In this document: positions 8,850-21,176 of the stretch, in pieces | Position numbering within the stretch: position 1 is the stretch's first letter | Layout: each line of letters starts with the position of its first letter | From: Phlyctochytrium arcticum | Lineage: Eukaryota > Chytridiomycota > Chytridiomycetes > Chytridiales > Chytridiaceae | Reading direction: 5' to 3' | Length of the DNA: 64,000 bases | NCBI GenBank assembly: GCA_025602905.1 | Contig: JAHLKI010000004.1 | Coordinates: 992,001 to 1,056,000, forward strand | Made by a program: the position numbers and the translations under genes | Notes under the pieces: model-generated | Told to the model about the DNA's origin: nothing | Database searches by the model: none | What the model saw: only the letters and a program-made list of their open reading frames with translations

Positions 8850-11121
8850 TCATTCTTCGTCATCGCCATCATCGTCTTCCAACTCGACGTCTCCAGATGT
8901 GCAAGCCAAATTGGTGACCCAATTTTTCCAATGCTTTACGCAAATCTCTTGCATGAGATGCTCACACGGATCTTGCTGGAAAGAATCACAATGACAGGCG
9001 GGAATGATTTTAGAAACTGGAGAGTCGACGGTTAGCCACTCTATCTTATCCGGCTTGACTTTTGAAGTGCTCGCGTTTGGCTTCGGCGTAATGTCGCCCA
9101 GCGGCTGGCGGTCTTCAAGGTTCGGGGCATTGGGAGTATTGTCGGCGACTGGTTGGCGGGGTTGGCGGTCTTCGGGCTGCTTGACAAAATCATAGGCACG
9201 GTATACCTCCAGCTTCGTGATGGAACCAAGGTTTAAATCCGCACTCCAAAAAGGCAAAGGCAGAATTCTCTCTGAGATAAATGCCAAGACCCCAGGAGCC
9301 GGTTTTACGAAAGAAAAAGTTCCATTCTCTTTCCTCCGCACAGGAGGACTAGCCTCCATGGCGTCGGTGAGACTGTGATCACTCATCAGCTGGTAACCCG
9401 GCACGAGCTTTTGCGAGGCGGAGTGTTGCTTCTCCTTACTGCCTTGAATTGAAAAGCTCCCGTCAACCGCCATGACTCGCTCGAATATTTTGGTGACATA
9501 CGTGGCCATGGTGGCGAGCTGTTCATTGTAATAGGTTGCGCGTCCACTTGCTGCGGTACCCCGCGATGCATCGCTGGCAGGAAAGGAGCCCATGAGATGC
9601 GAGTGGGCCATGCGCCTTTCCTTCTCCAGCTTGTTCTGCTTCGCTGCTTCCGCTAAAAACGCGGATGCCCCAATGTCGGATACAGCGGTAATGAACATCG
9701 TGTTTACAACAGCGGAGTTTTCCGAATCATACGGTCTCAAGGCGGCACGAATAACGGAGTGGAAGGCTTCCAGATCTTCCGAGCTTGCCCAGGGGGGGAA
9801 GCTGCGGAGGGCTCTCAAAACCTCCTCCTTTTTCATACCCTTGAAGTAATGAAGGTTGCCGAGAATGTATAGGATGATGTTGACATAATTCTTTTTCCCG
9901 TATCTGATAAAGAATGGGAGGAGACGCGTGCAAACATCACGGTATTTTCCCATATCACCAGATGCCATAACATTGCCGGCGTCAAGTGCCATAGGTAGGT
10001 CCTCGTCGAAAACGCGCAGCAATGCCTCTACAAAAGTTCGCTGCACATCTGTCATTTAGTCTTTGCGTGCTTCATACAGTGCCTTCATCTCTTGACGACA
10101 TTCATTCCAAGCCAAAAACATCATCGAGAGAAGCATCACCCGCCTTTCCGGCCTCATTTTAACCACCGAGACAGTGAAATTTGAGAAAGCGGAACCCCAA
10201 ATGGGCATAAAGAGCCCAAAGTTCCAAAGAATCAAAGCTATAGACGCTCGGTTAATAATTTGTCAGACCATAAGTCAGTTACCACAAACCTTGCTGTGCA
10301 TTGAGGGCAATATGCATGCCGTCCGGCCACGCGAGCAACGCTGTCCGGAGACTCCGCCCTGGCTGCCCCCAAATGACCTTGAGGACATTGACCCACACGT
10401 AGTAGTCCCCTACTACCCACGTGCATCCGTTTGGGTATTCTCTGACAAAATCCATCATGAGTTGGACCAGAGTTTGGACATCCTGCCAGGTCTTCATCTT
10501 ATTGGGGACGGCAGCGAAAATTTTGAAATCTTTCAATTGTGCCGCTTTTGTTGAAAGGTCAAATTGATAAAGTGTTCGAAATTTTTGGTCATCCAAAGAC
10601 TACAAAAAGTGGTCAACATAGTTGAGTGATGATGAGTACTGAGTGGATGAGGGCAACGAAGCCAGAACAAAGTCTTCAGCATCAGTTTTGGTGGGATCCC
10701 ACATGACACTGAAGTTGATGTAAAGCTGTTTGGGGGTGGGAGTTGGGAGTGTTGCGACAATGGTAATGGGAGGAGTATCAGTTTGTGTACTGGCATCAGT
10801 GTGGTGGCTCACAGCAGGCTCGTCCTCCACCAATGTCCTTCTTCCGAATCTTTCAGGATGCTGTTCAGCAAAGCTCTTGAAGCATCTGTTACAGAAGACT
10901 GCTTGAAGAATCCAATTCTCCTTGCTATCATAATGCAGCTTCGATCCATGCGATTGTAAAAAGGCAATATCCGAAAGATCACGAACGTAGAAGTTCCTAG
11001 ATTCTTTGCACCGACACTTCATACATCCAGCAGCATATAGCACTACCCGCTGTGATTTCCTCTTCACCCTCTTCAGTTCACAGACTCGCGGACTATCGAG
11101 AATCGCGTTGGCGTCGCTCAT
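8850..11121 (-). pseudogene. Putative transposase of transposon A (homologue of B), internally deleted
   Basis: No named family is recognised. The start at 11121 (MSDANAILDSPRV) leads to a putative zinc site, GCMKC, then FCNRC about 45 residues later. The central block (10237-10590) holds VVGDYYVWVNVLK and PDGMHIALNAQQ. A 52-bp GT-AG intron (10238-10289) joins this to ALILWNFG..MRPERRVM..AWNECRQEM. After an in-frame TAA at 10056-10058 the frame continues to 8850 with RYGKKNYVNIILY, SSEDLEAFHSVIRAA and, near the C-terminus, CHCDSFQQDPCEHL, a SWIM-like CxC-x8-CxH finger. The protein ends in an acidic tail. Each central motif matches transposon B. Compared with B, about 250 residues before the GD block are missing, including the DDFH motif. 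A DDE-like transposase is inferred from the TIR and TSD context. Confidence 0.65.
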
Positions 11122-12199
11122 CTTGACTTGCAGCCTGAGGCTTTCGCATACACCGTATGGGCTTGACCTTCGATTCCGAGTTAGAATATAGGCCCAAAAA
11201 CAATCTGTGGGAATGCCAATACTTATCTCCAGCTGGCCTCTTGCTCAGGAGCAGCAAAAAAAAGAAGGGAAATAATAGCCAATCATGTTTGTTTGGCACG
11301 ATGTAACCATTACAAAATGGCGCCAAAGAAGCTTGTACCACAAATGAATCTGATACTCATACTTCTTATTCAGCGAAATGTCGCGCCGGAAGGCCATCTT
11401 TTGGAGCTTTCCAGTAGCAGCAATGCTGGTCAAAGATTCTGGAGAGTGCTTTTGACGCTGGCGGAGATCGCGTATTACCTCAGCAGCGCAGCGCAATTAT
11501 TTCCTTTTTAGTACAGGGTTGATTTAACTAAAGCTGGGAGGTCCGCCCTGGGCTAGTCGTCCCGTCCTATCCATTGAAGATTGTCTACAACAACCTACAG
11601 TATCTTCGAACAAGGTCAACGCATCGAAGAACTGGAACAAGCATTTTCGAACACCGCCTTACCTGCCTACAACTCTCCTTGCCGGCCACCTGGACCGTTC
11701 GACCTGCTTATCTCCCCAGTCAAGATGACGTCTTTGTTCCACCGCCCATGGAACAACAAGCTACCACAAATTCAACCAGCAAAATCCTCGAATCCCGTAT
11801 CAAACAGTATCGCCACCTGATTCCAAAGTTCTTCGGGAACTTCGGAGAAACCCAGAAACTGTTTGAGTTCTTCAAAGTTGTAGACAACTACTACTCCAAG
11901 GTCAACCTGCCTGCCAATGAACAACTACACTTCGCCACCAGCCATTTTGTCGGTTACGCTCGGTCTTTTTGGGATAGCCATGATTCCCGCCACCCACCCG
12001 GAGATCCCTCTCGCATTCCGTCCTGGCCAGCCTTGAAGATCGCCCTCAACCGTGAACTTACCCCACCTGGCCACGATGAAGATATACGCAGTCAAATCCT
12101 CGCCTTGCCCAAGACCAGTAATGTCGCGGATTTCACCAACAAGGTCATGCGTCTTCATCTTCAAATACCTGACATGAGTGATAGAGAGGCCATAATTTT

Positions 12200-12830
12200 G
12201 TTCAAACACCGCCTGGACGATTGGGTTAGAGATCTTCTCAACACCAACAAAATCAACTTGTTCGGCCGCACTTTGACTCAGCTCTGGTTCCTCCAACAAG
12301 AAACCTTCCGAAGAGGCAATGTATGTCCAAAATCAACCTTCTACTTCTGCGAATACTTCTCCGAAAGGGGCTTCGCAAAAGAAAGGAAATCAAGGCAACC
12401 GTCATATTTTTGTTCAAACACCGCCTGGACGATTGGGTTAGAGATCTTCTCAACACCAACGAAATCAACTCGTTCGGCCGCACTTTGACTCAGCTCTGGT
12501 TCCTCCAACAAGAAACCTTCCGAAGAGGCAATGTATGTCCAAAATCAACCTTCTACTTCCGCGAATACTTCTCCGAAAGGGGCTTCGCAAAAGAAAGGAA
12601 ATCAAGGCAACCGTCATATTTTCGTTCAAACACCGCCTGGACGATTGGGTTAGAGATCTTCTCAAACCAACGAAATCAACCCGTTCGGCCGCACTTTGAC
12701 TCAGCTCTGGTTCCTCCAACAAGAAGCCTTCCAAAGAGGCAATGTATGTCCAAAATCAACCTTCTACTTCTGCGAATACTTCTCCGAAAGGGGCTTCGCA
12801 AAAGAACGGAAATCAAGGCAACCGTCATGG
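12200..12830 (+). repeat. Three tandem copies of a 212-bp gag segment
   Basis: Copies start at 12200, 12412 and 12624, each at gttcaaacaccgcctggacg, giving a period of 212 bp. The third copy is a few bases shorter. The copies differ by only a few substitutions, so the expansion is recent relative to the element. As 212 is not a multiple of three, each extra copy shifts the gag frame. Confidence 0.92.
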
Positions 12831-14330
12831 CAAGAAGAAATCTCAAGGCAAACCTCGCTTCCCCTGCTCCCTCTGCGACAGTCCGGATCATGTCACCTAC
12901 AAGTGCCCGGATATCCCCGCTCTCAGGAAGAAACGGGAAGCATTAGCTGTTTTTGCAGCAAACGGAGATCCGCAAGACCTTTTCCTCATCGACTCTGGCG
13001 CGTCTCAGCATATGGTCCGCTCCAAGTCGGCTCTCACCAACTATGAGCAAGAGAACTCTTTCGTGAGTCTGGGCGACCGCTCTCAAATTGAAGTTACTGG
13101 GAAGGGTCAAGTTTCAGTCGGCGACACACCTCTCGTCTTGTCAAGTGCATTACATGTTCCGGACCTCACACACATTCTGCTCTCGGTTTCAGCTTTTATC
13201 CGATGAGCGCAAGGACGTGTTACTCCGGCACTCTGGCGACGTGTACATGTGTGACGGCGATTGTCTTGTCTCGAATGCTGCCGATATTGCTTTTGCTACT
13301 AGGAAACGGCTCTGGCAAGGCTGTTTCCGCTTCCCCGGATCATTCGGCATTCAAGGCAAAGCATGCAACCGATCTTGAAAAACTCCGACTTTGGCATCAC
13401 AGACTTGGGCACCTCAACAAATATGATCTGGCCAAAATTGGACAACACACTACTGGTATCAACGACGAGCTTTCTGCTGCGGTAGAAGCTCTGCAACAAG
13501 ATCGGCTCTGCTATGGATGTTCCGTTGGGAAATCTCATCGACAACCGTTCGGATCGGCAAACTGACGGGCGACACAACCTCTGGAACTGGTCCATTCTGA
13601 TCTTTGCGGTCCTCAGCGTGTTCCTTCCACTACTGGCTCCTTATACGCTATCTCCTTCGTCGGCAACTATTCTCCAATGTCTTGGGTTTACTTCCGTGAA
13701 CACAAAAGCGACACGGCGGTATGCTTCAAGTTATTCAAGGCGAAGGTTGAGAAGGAATGCGGCCACAAGATCAAGACTTTGCGTACTGATGGCGGCGGTG
13801 AATATCTGGGCGAGTTGGGTGCTTTCTTGAAGGCAGAAGGTATCCAGCACGAAACCACCATCCCATACACCCCACAGCAAAACGGCGTTGCGGAACGTCT
13901 CAACCGGACCATTTCCGACATGGTCCGGGCATTCATCCACTCCTATGAAATTCCGTATCACCTCTGGGCAAGTCTGGCTCTCACCGCCATCTACCTCCGC
14001 AACAGACGACCTACTGCCGCCAACAATGGAACAACACTCTATGAACGCTGATTCGGTACTCCTCCGGATCTCGGCCATCTTTGTGCGATTTGGTCTGATG
14101 CGTATGTTCACATTCTCCCGGTTGACGGCAAACTCGAGGCTCGCGCCATAAAGTGCAAGTTCATCGGCTACTTGGAGGACCAAAAGGGTTATCGCTTCTG
14201 GGATCCCGTTCGCGAAGTCTTCCGCAAAAGTTGCGACGCTCAGTTTGACAAGAACCCGCCCCTTGCTACCCATTCTTCTGGTCCACCATCCGCTGTCGAG
14301 ATTTACCAAGAAGATCTTGACGACGAGTTT

Positions 14331-14418
14331 CCCATTGACCGCATCATTGCCGATCGCTTTATCGATGATACCAAAACTGACAAAGAATATCTGGTTCGCT
14401 GGTCCGGCTGCAACCTCC
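14331..14418 (+). other. Chromodomain-like segment in Copia-2 pol (truncated)
   Basis: The residues PIDRIIADRF and, after DDTKTD, KEYLVRWSGCN match the first two thirds of a chromodomain (VEKILDxR..YLVKWKGY). The segment is followed directly by the 3' end of reverse transcriptase because of a deletion. The Copia-3 copy (21201-21340) has the complete domain. Chromodomains bind modified histone tails and in chromoviruses guide integration to heterochromatin. Confidence 0.65.
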
Positions 14419-15338
14419 GCCTTCGAAATGAGCGACCTCGGTGATCTTTCCTACGCTGGTGGTATCCGAGTCACTTGCCATCTCAACTCTCATACGATTG
14501 CCCTCGACCAAACTGAGTACGCCCGTACCATTCTAGAACGCTTTGGCCTCTTTCTCCGACTGCCGTTCCGTTACCCTTCCGTTCACTTTCTGGCCTCCAC
14601 TGACGACAATGTTCTGGATTCGCAACGTATTCAGCTCTATCAGCAAATCCTTGGAAGCCTCATGTATCTTTTGGTTGCGACTCGTCCGGACCTCTGTGTT
14701 GCTATTAGCACTCTCTCTCAGTTCAGCGCCAAATCAACTGCCATTCACCTTGCTGCCGCTCAGCGTATTCTACGGTATCTGAAGGGAACTCTCAACACCC
14801 AGCTCGTTTACGGCTCAGTTTCCCTCTCCGCAGCCACAACTATCTTTGGCTACAGCGACGCAAACTGGGGGGGAGACCTCAACACCCGCAAGTCGACTAC
14901 TGCTTACGTTTTTCTTCTCAACGGAGGCGCCATTTCTTGGAGGAGCAAGCGTCAACCGACAGTGGCACTCTCTTCAACTGAGGCTGAATACATGGCTGCT
15001 ACCGCTGCAACAAAGGAAGCAATCTGGCTCCGCGCGTTTCTCAACGAACTTGATCTTCTACCTACCGACACACCCACTACGATTTACGAAGACAACCAAT
15101 CCTGTGTGGCGCTCGCCAGAAACCCGGTTCAACACGCTCGGACTAAGCACATTGACATTCAGCACCATTTCGTTTGCGAGCAAGTCCAACTCGGCAACAA
15201 TTCTCTGGTTTACATTCCTACTATGGACATGGCAGCAGACGCACTCACCAAACCTACTCCACGACCTAGTCTCACACAACACGCCTCTACCATGGGACTC
15301 CGCTTTCTTCAATCTTAGACTTCCTCCTTCTGGGGGAG

Positions 15339-15672
15339 TGTTAGATGGTAGTCGTCGTTCCTCTTAGATCGAAGCAAACTTGCCAAGATCTGAAGATTGT
15401 CGGTCCCGAGTCTTCGTCTGACAGTCTGCCACCGTCGTCACCGTTTACCACCGTAGATGCCATATTAGTTAGTTATCTCTTATACATGTAATACTATCAG
15501 TTGTCTTAGTTAGTCCTGCATCATCCTGCCATCATATTGTATCATGACCGCAGAGGTCGAACCTCATACATTTATCAATATAAAAAGAGGCATCCTGAGG
15601 TTCCCCCTCAGAGGTTATCCTCAATCATCACAAGCTTCCTCATACCAACTTGTCTCTACCAGTAACCTTTAT
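15339..15672 (+). repeat. Copia-2 3' LTR
   Basis: It starts TGTTAGATGG straight after a purine tract, TGGGGGAG, the expected polypurine primer. It matches 2272-2600. The end near 15672 is set by loss of similarity with the 5' copy; Copia-3 begins nine bases later. Confidence 0.82.
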
Positions 15673-15681
15673 TATACTACC

Positions 15682-16069
15682 TGTGAATGTTTAATGACCG
15701 AGAACTTGACGATAGCGAAGTGAGGAAAGTATAGAAGAGTAGAGAGCTCAAGAGATAGGCGAAGAAGTAGTTTGTAGTTGCGCATGCCAGGGAAAAGATA
15801 CCTGGCTGGCTGCTTATATTTGATAGAGAGGCGTTGTCAATCAATAACAGATGATGTAAACTTACAATGTAAAGGTGATGAGAGTAAACTATCCTATGAT
15901 CATATCAAGCTAATGTAACGCGCCCTACAAGGGAACCAAGGGAACTTGGGACCTGGTGACAGGAACTGGGGAACTTAGACAGGGATCTATAGGAACAAAT
16001 ATGATGGGAACTTGACTCGGATTCTCGGAGATCTGGAATGGTGAGCAATCCTAGTCTCCTCGTTCAACA
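15682..16069 (-). repeat. Copia-3 3' LTR
   Basis: It is 388 bp, from TGTGAATG to CAACA on the plus strand. On the minus strand it is preceded by the purine tract CCAAGGGGGAG. It matches 23924-24265 except for its first 42 plus-strand bases, which the other copy lacks. Confidence 0.87.
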
Positions 16070-17749
16070 CTCCCCCTTGGGAGCTATTCCAGAAGAAGAT
16101 GAAGCCTGAGAGGAAGGTGAAGTGGGTGAAGTGGCTGAGTCGTTGCGTAGTCCCATTGGGTGTAAATGAGTGGCGAGGCGCGGTCGAGTGATGGGTTTTG
16201 TCAATGCGTCCGCGAGCATCTCCGCCGTTGAAAGATACTGAAGAGTAATGGTACCAAGAGCTACTTGTTCCCGGACAAAATGATGCTGTATGTCGATGTG
16301 TTTTGTTCGGGCGTGGTGAACTGGATTCTTGGCAAGAGCGACACAAGACTGGTTGTCCTCGTAGATAAGGCTAGTGGCGTTGGCGTTGTGGGAGTCGTCG
16401 GTAAGTTGGAGGTCCTCGAGAAAACGTCGGAGCCAGAGTGCCTCTTTGGTAGCGGCTGTTGCGGCCATATATTCAGCCTCGGTGGAAGATAGGGCCACAG
16501 TTGGTTGGCGTTTGGATGCCCATGAGATAGCAGCGCCATTCAGGAGGAACACATACCCGGCTGTGGATTTTCGCGTGGTTAAGTCCCCCCCCCCCCATTC
16601 GCATTGCTGTAGCCAACTGGAGTGGTAGATGCAGGAGAAGAATTGACGCCGTAGACAAGTCGAAAATGTTGAGTCCCATTCAAGTAGCGTAAAACACGAA
16701 AAGCGGTAGCAAGATGAACGGCAGTAGGCTTGGCGCAAAACTGAGACAAGATGCTGATAGCGACGCTGAGATCCGGGCGAGTTGCAACTGAGAGGTACAT
16801 AAGACTGCCCGCGATTTGCTGATTGTCGAGTACGTTGTCATCCGTAGCAGCAACAAGAGAAACCGAAGGGTCCATGGGTGTTGTAACCGAATGGCAGTTG
16901 CTATAGCCGAAGCGTTCCAGTACCGTAGCGGCGTAAACAGCTTGATCCATAGAGAGTGTGCCAGAAGAGAGATCGCGAGAGATGCGGATGCCAAGGGCAT
17001 AGGAAAGCTCCCCCAGATCGCTCATTTCGAAGGCGTTGCAAGGCCGGTTTTGATGGTGTTCAGTACTGCAAGAGTAGGGGCAAGAAGAAATAAGTCATCG
17101 ACGTAAATAGCGATAATAGTACCATCAGAAGAGCGACGGTAGACTGCATGATCCGTTGAGAGGCGTTCGATATCCTGAGAAGAGAGATAACTCTCTAGGG
17201 CCTTGTTCCACATCCTGGGGCTTTGTTTGAGTCCATAGATGGACTTTCTGAGACGACAAGCTTGGTTGCAGTTAGGAGTGCCAGGGGGTGGCCGCATGTA
17301 AATTTCTTTGTCCAAGTGTCCGTTCAAGAAAGCGGTCTTCACATCCATTTGGTGAACGACAAGATTGCGTGCGGCGGCTAAGGCGAGTAAAATCCGGAGA
17401 GAAGTGAACTTAGCGACGGGGGCGAAAGTTTCAGTAAAATCAATGCCGGGTTGTTTAGTATATTCTTGAGCTACAAGGCGAGCCTTGTACCATGAGATGG
17501 AGCCATCACTTCCGATCTTGCGTTTGAAAACCCAACGACTGCCAACCAGTCGTCGGTCTTGAGGAACATCTTGAAGATTGATCCAATCCCAAGTTTGATT
17601 GTTGAGAAGCGATTGGAGTTCAGAATCTATGGCAGCCTGCCAAAGATAGCGTTCGGGACCCCAGAGGGCGGCCTTGATCGTAGTCAGTTCGGAAGTTGTC
17701 ATAACGAAAGCGGAGTGCTGAGAGGATCCAGGAGATTCCCATTTGTCGA
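16070..17749 (-). pseudogene. Copia-3 pol, reverse transcriptase and RNase H part
   Basis: On the minus strand from 17749 the frame continues the split codon as LDKWESPGSSQHS, then the reverse transcriptase proper: GSRWVFKRKIGSDG, ARLVAQEYTKQPGIDF, HQMDVKTAFLNGHLD and the catalytic IAIYVDDLFLL. A frameshift near 17030 leads to EMSDLGELSYALGIR and [18 protein letters not shown] run of 13 C at about 16587-16599 shifts the frame again before the RNase H domain ([46 protein letters not shown]). The frame ends near 16064. The YVDD box is intact, unlike Copia-1. Confidence 0.9.
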
Positions 17750-18012
17750 GGTGCTCCCCTCAGCGCACCCCGGCCTTTAATTAGTAAACCGCACAGTCAT
17801 CATACTATTAGGTAATCCGATCCGACATGCGTGCTCCACCATACGTTTTTCAAAAACATTCGTCCACCATCTGTCCATTTCCCTGCAAACTTTACGACTA
17901 GACACACTCACTAAAACCTCGAAACGAAGCTCAAACGGTATGGGAAGCGTATACTGTGACTTTATCTAGGACTCTACTCACAGCAGCCTAGAATTCAGAC
18001 GCGCAATCCACA

Positions 18013-20795
18013 GTATGCCTCCGAAGCGGAAGGTGATTTGGGCATCTTCATGATCTTGCAAACAAACCTTTATTTCAATATAGTAATCGGCTCTCCTTCT
18101 TTGTTGACTTTCATTTGTTGTCATCATTATAGCGTCATGTCGAAGGCGGTCTTGACTGGTTCACTCAGGTCCTGGGAAAAAAGCTTGGAAAATACTATTA
18201 CAAACCTGGTTGCATCAGCTGTGGGACCAAAAACTCTGGTCGATTTCACAAATTTCATTGGTCAGAGCTGGATAGACTACAGATGACCGGCCTGAGCTTC
18301 CAGTTCGGCTTTGGATTCCATTCCCCATATGCTTGCGATGCTTGCCGCAGCCGATGGTACAAGGCCGGCTATTTGGAACCCACTATAGTCCCGAATCCAG
18401 AACAGGACAATGCTGAGCATGTCAATGAAGATGGTGATGGCCATATTGTTATATTGACCGACTTTGACGAGCCCGAGGATGTAGATGCTGTTGTCGCCAC
18501 TACATTGCAGGTACCAGATCTCAGTCCTGCCACGATTATCGAGTATCAACAGGCTCTGCGGGATCTGGTCGCTCGCCCTTTTGAAGGAAACCCTTTCATT
18601 GACATGGATGGGTTCATAGCTCAGTATCCACGTGCTTATGAGCTCAAGGCTCTCATCGTCGGTACTTCTGAACAACATCCGGTATTGTACCAAGATCGCA
18701 AAAAAAGATCTATCATCTTTTCCATTTGTTACGACGGGCAGGCCTTGGATCGAAAGTGCGACTACATCAAAAGATATGTTGGCCATCAGTTTATTACCGC
18801 AACACACACGGATCAGAGATTTCTGTCGAGGATGAATCTGTGCTACCATCCGTCCAAGTCGATCACCCGCATCAATGACATTATTGTGACAGCGCAAGAA
18901 AATGTCATTCAAGACATTATGGAAAATGACCCACTCTTGGTTGTCACCATTGATGATTTTCACTGGTGCCAGACACCTCAAACGCACCCGGAAAGTTTAC
19001 GAGCGCGAGGACCACCGCGAATTATGCGGTAAAGTTACATAGGACATTGCCACCTCTCCCGCCTGCGATCGGCGACATTACAGCATCTGTGTTGCAGGAC
19101 GCTTCGTGGATTCCTTTGGTCATTGACGCTCCCGCAACACAGACATACGCTGAAGTCCGTAAAGGAGAAATTTTGTCCAAGAAACTTTACGCGTATAGTA
19201 TGGCAACCAAGGCCGGATCTCAAAAGGATCTTCATATTATTGGCAGTGACGATAACCCCATGAAGTGCGCCCTGAATCTGCAGCCGGTCATGGACAACCT
19301 CCAGACATTCTTGTCAAAAGTGGGTTATCCTGACAGCACTGGCTCCTTCAACAAGTCCGTCATCCTGGCCGGCGATTTCTACGTCTGGATGTATGCTACC
19401 AAATTGCTAAAATCGCCCAGGTATAGCGCTCTCCAGTCTCACATCTTGCCGGTCCCGGATCTCATGCATGTAGCCCTTAACTCACAAGAGGCGGTCCTAG
19501 TCCATGCTTGGACTATCATTCATCCCCTCTGGGTCGCTGGATATCCGGAGGTGGAAAACACCTCGCCGATCAACATGCGACCCAAGCGACGGACGGCCAT
19601 GCTGGCCCTTGCCATGACCGCTTGGCAGGAGTGTCGCCAAGAAATCCTAAAAAGCTATAACTTGCGTGCAGCCGGTAACTCCCAAGCAACACCGGTACGA
19701 AAGGCAATGTTAGACTCGATTATATCGGTGTTTGAAGAACTCATTCCTCTTTCGGTCGACTGCCCATATTTGCTATCGAGTGGGGACATTGACCAAATCA
19801 AGATGTGCCTCAACCGGCTGTTTCCATTGTTTGCTTTTCTGGGGAAGAAAAACTATGTTAATATCATTCTTTTCCAGCTCGGTCTCTTAGAAAAACTTCC
19901 TTCTCATCTTCCAAAAGATGTTGCTATGGCTTTGCTCTTTTCCACCTTCTCAAGTGAAGATTTAGAAGTCTTTCACTCTGTCCTCCGGGCTGCAATTCGC
20001 TTTCAAGATACCAATGAGCAAGTATCCAGGAAAGCCCTGTTGATTACTGCCATGAGGGGTGAGTCTGCCTTAAGGCAGCTTGCTGCTATGACGGAACGGG
20101 AGTTATAGCTACGTGGTCGACCAGTCTCTCCGATTGACGACGAGGCGGCTACCTCTCGTACGGCCCAATCCCCTCTAGAAAAGGCAGCGGAAGATGTTGT
20201 ACCGAGGATGGTTGCTTATCTTCGGGACCTTTTCTCTACTCTCTTCTTATTTTCATTTGATATTATTGGGCAAACGGCAAAGATGCCTTATGCATCCGCG
20301 CTGCCGCATTATAGCCTTGTCATCAAGCCGCTCTCACCATTACAACCCACGCCCCTTTCGTCATTCCCATCGTCACCTTCATCATCCAGCAACAAGGAGA
20401 ACCCCGGTGTTGTTGCCCCATCCAGCGACAAGGAGACTCCCGGGGTGGTTGTAGCGACCATTCGGGAATCACTTGTGCCATTGCCACTGCGGCGGCAACC
20501 GTTCATTAACCTAGGGAACCACATCGATATTCAAAACTACCAAAGTGTTCCGATGCCACTTTCGAAAATCCCTCTTGCCGACAGTACAAATGGGAACGGA
20601 AAATCCCCCAGCAAGGCCAAAAAAGTCCGAGACTTCCTGAAAGTAGACTCCTTGAAAGAAGATCTTGCTCCCTGTGGTTGCATCGTCGCCAATTGCCAAT
20701 GTAAAGCAATGTACCAATGGATTGCCAACAAGTCCCTTACTCACTTCTCGGCCAACATCGACAAAAATCCGGTGCGCGATCTTGAAGGTAAGTAA
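18013..20795 (+). pseudogene. Putative transposase of transposon B (homologue of A)
   Basis: A possible start at 18013 reads MPPKRK, a basic stretch, before the frame breaks or is spliced. The frame from about 18125 gives a Cys site, GCISCGTKNSGRFH then CDACRSRW, and runs to 19032 with LLVVTIDDFHWCQTP. A frameshift near 18975 moves to the frame TSARTTANYAVKLHR..ASVLQDASWIPLVID, then VILAGDFYVWMYATKLL, PVPDLMHVALNSQEAV, MRPKRRTAMLALAMTAWQE, LGKKNYVNIILFQ and SSEDLEVFHSVLRAA. A TAG at 20106-20108 interrupts the frame, which continues in phase with ATSRTAQSPLEKAAEDVV and ends with a Cys cluster CGCIVANCQC and a splice donor GTAAGT. DDFH, GDFYVW and SEDLE are plausible acidic catalytic positions of an RNase H-fold transposase. 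A remote link to DUF6589-type transposases is possible. This is inference. Confidence 0.6.
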
Positions 20796-21176
20796 AAGCA
20801 ACCGTCGTTTCGCGAGCAATATCCTTTATTTCAATGAACGGACGACCTTATCTTTGTTCTTTAACATTACCAGAGTCATTTTTTTCAACCTCAGTCTGAT
20901 TGCTCTTTTGGCTGCCGTGTTCTCACCATTTATGTACCCCCGCCAATTTCCTTGAAAATCTTAAGCTGCCTGTTTTTGGGGCCAAATTCCGTCTGTTATA
21001 TAGTTCCAAGATAGCGTATACCCCGTATATAGATCTCTAGATATCTTTCTTTCATCACATACTCTCGGTAGTGTTATTTCATATAAGGTTTTGGGTACTT
21101 ACTGGTACCAACTCATTGTTCAGGAAATCTTTCGGACTTTCGGACATTTGCTTATGTAAATTTTGGCGGGAAAATC
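20796..21176. other. Transposon B, 3' non-coding part
   Basis: After the splice donor at about 20789 no convincing further exon is seen before the right inverted repeat. The stretch is AT-rich and has no recognised feature. Confidence 0.35.

Larger units (their letters stand above)
8192..11552 (-). mobile_element. Transposon A: TIR DNA transposon of an unassigned family
   Basis: The ends are inverted repeats of about 30 bp with mismatches. The left end starts TCCAGGATGGACCTCCCAG and the right end (reverse complement) starts CCCAGGGCGGACCTCCCAG; both continue to GTTAAAT. An 8-bp duplication, CTAGTCGT, flanks it (8184-8191 and 11553-11560). Removing the element and one copy restores the Copia-2 gag frame, which is independent support for the borders. 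It is 3361 bp long with one minus-strand gene. The encoded protein is homologous to that of transposon B. Confidence 0.8.
11553..15318 (+). pseudogene. Copia-2 gag-pol, main part, decayed
   Basis: From 11553 gag continues (QRIEELEQAF; HFVGYARSFWDSHDSR), then falls into a 212-bp triplication (12200-12830). Next come the zinc knuckle CSLCDSPDHVTYKC, protease motif LIDSGASQHMV, integrase HHCC (LWHHRLGH..CYGCSVGK), integrase core with LRTDGGGEYLG and QQNGVAERLN, a chromodomain-like segment (14331-14418), the 3' end of reverse transcriptase (EMSDLGDLSYAGGI), and RNase H ([29 protein letters not shown]). The catalytic half of reverse transcriptase, including the YVDD box seen in Copia-3, is deleted. 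Frameshifts occur near 11605, in the triplication, near 13205, near 13560 and in the integrase. It cannot transpose by itself. Confidence 0.88.
2272..15672 (+). mobile_element. Copia-2: Ty1/copia retrotransposon, old, with two nested insertions
   Basis: The element is assembled from separated parts in one order and strand: 5' LTR, gag start (2708-2784), gag continuation (8050-8191), remainder of gag and pol (11553-15318), and 3' LTR. Removing Copia-1 with one AAACC, and transposon A with one CTAGTCGT, restores an open gag frame across both joints. The original element was about 4.8 kb. It carries a 212-bp gag triplication and has lost most of the reverse transcriptase. Its LTRs differ by substitutions and an 8-bp indel, so it is older than Copia-1. 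The outer duplication could not be found because Copia-3 sits at its right edge. Confidence 0.75.
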
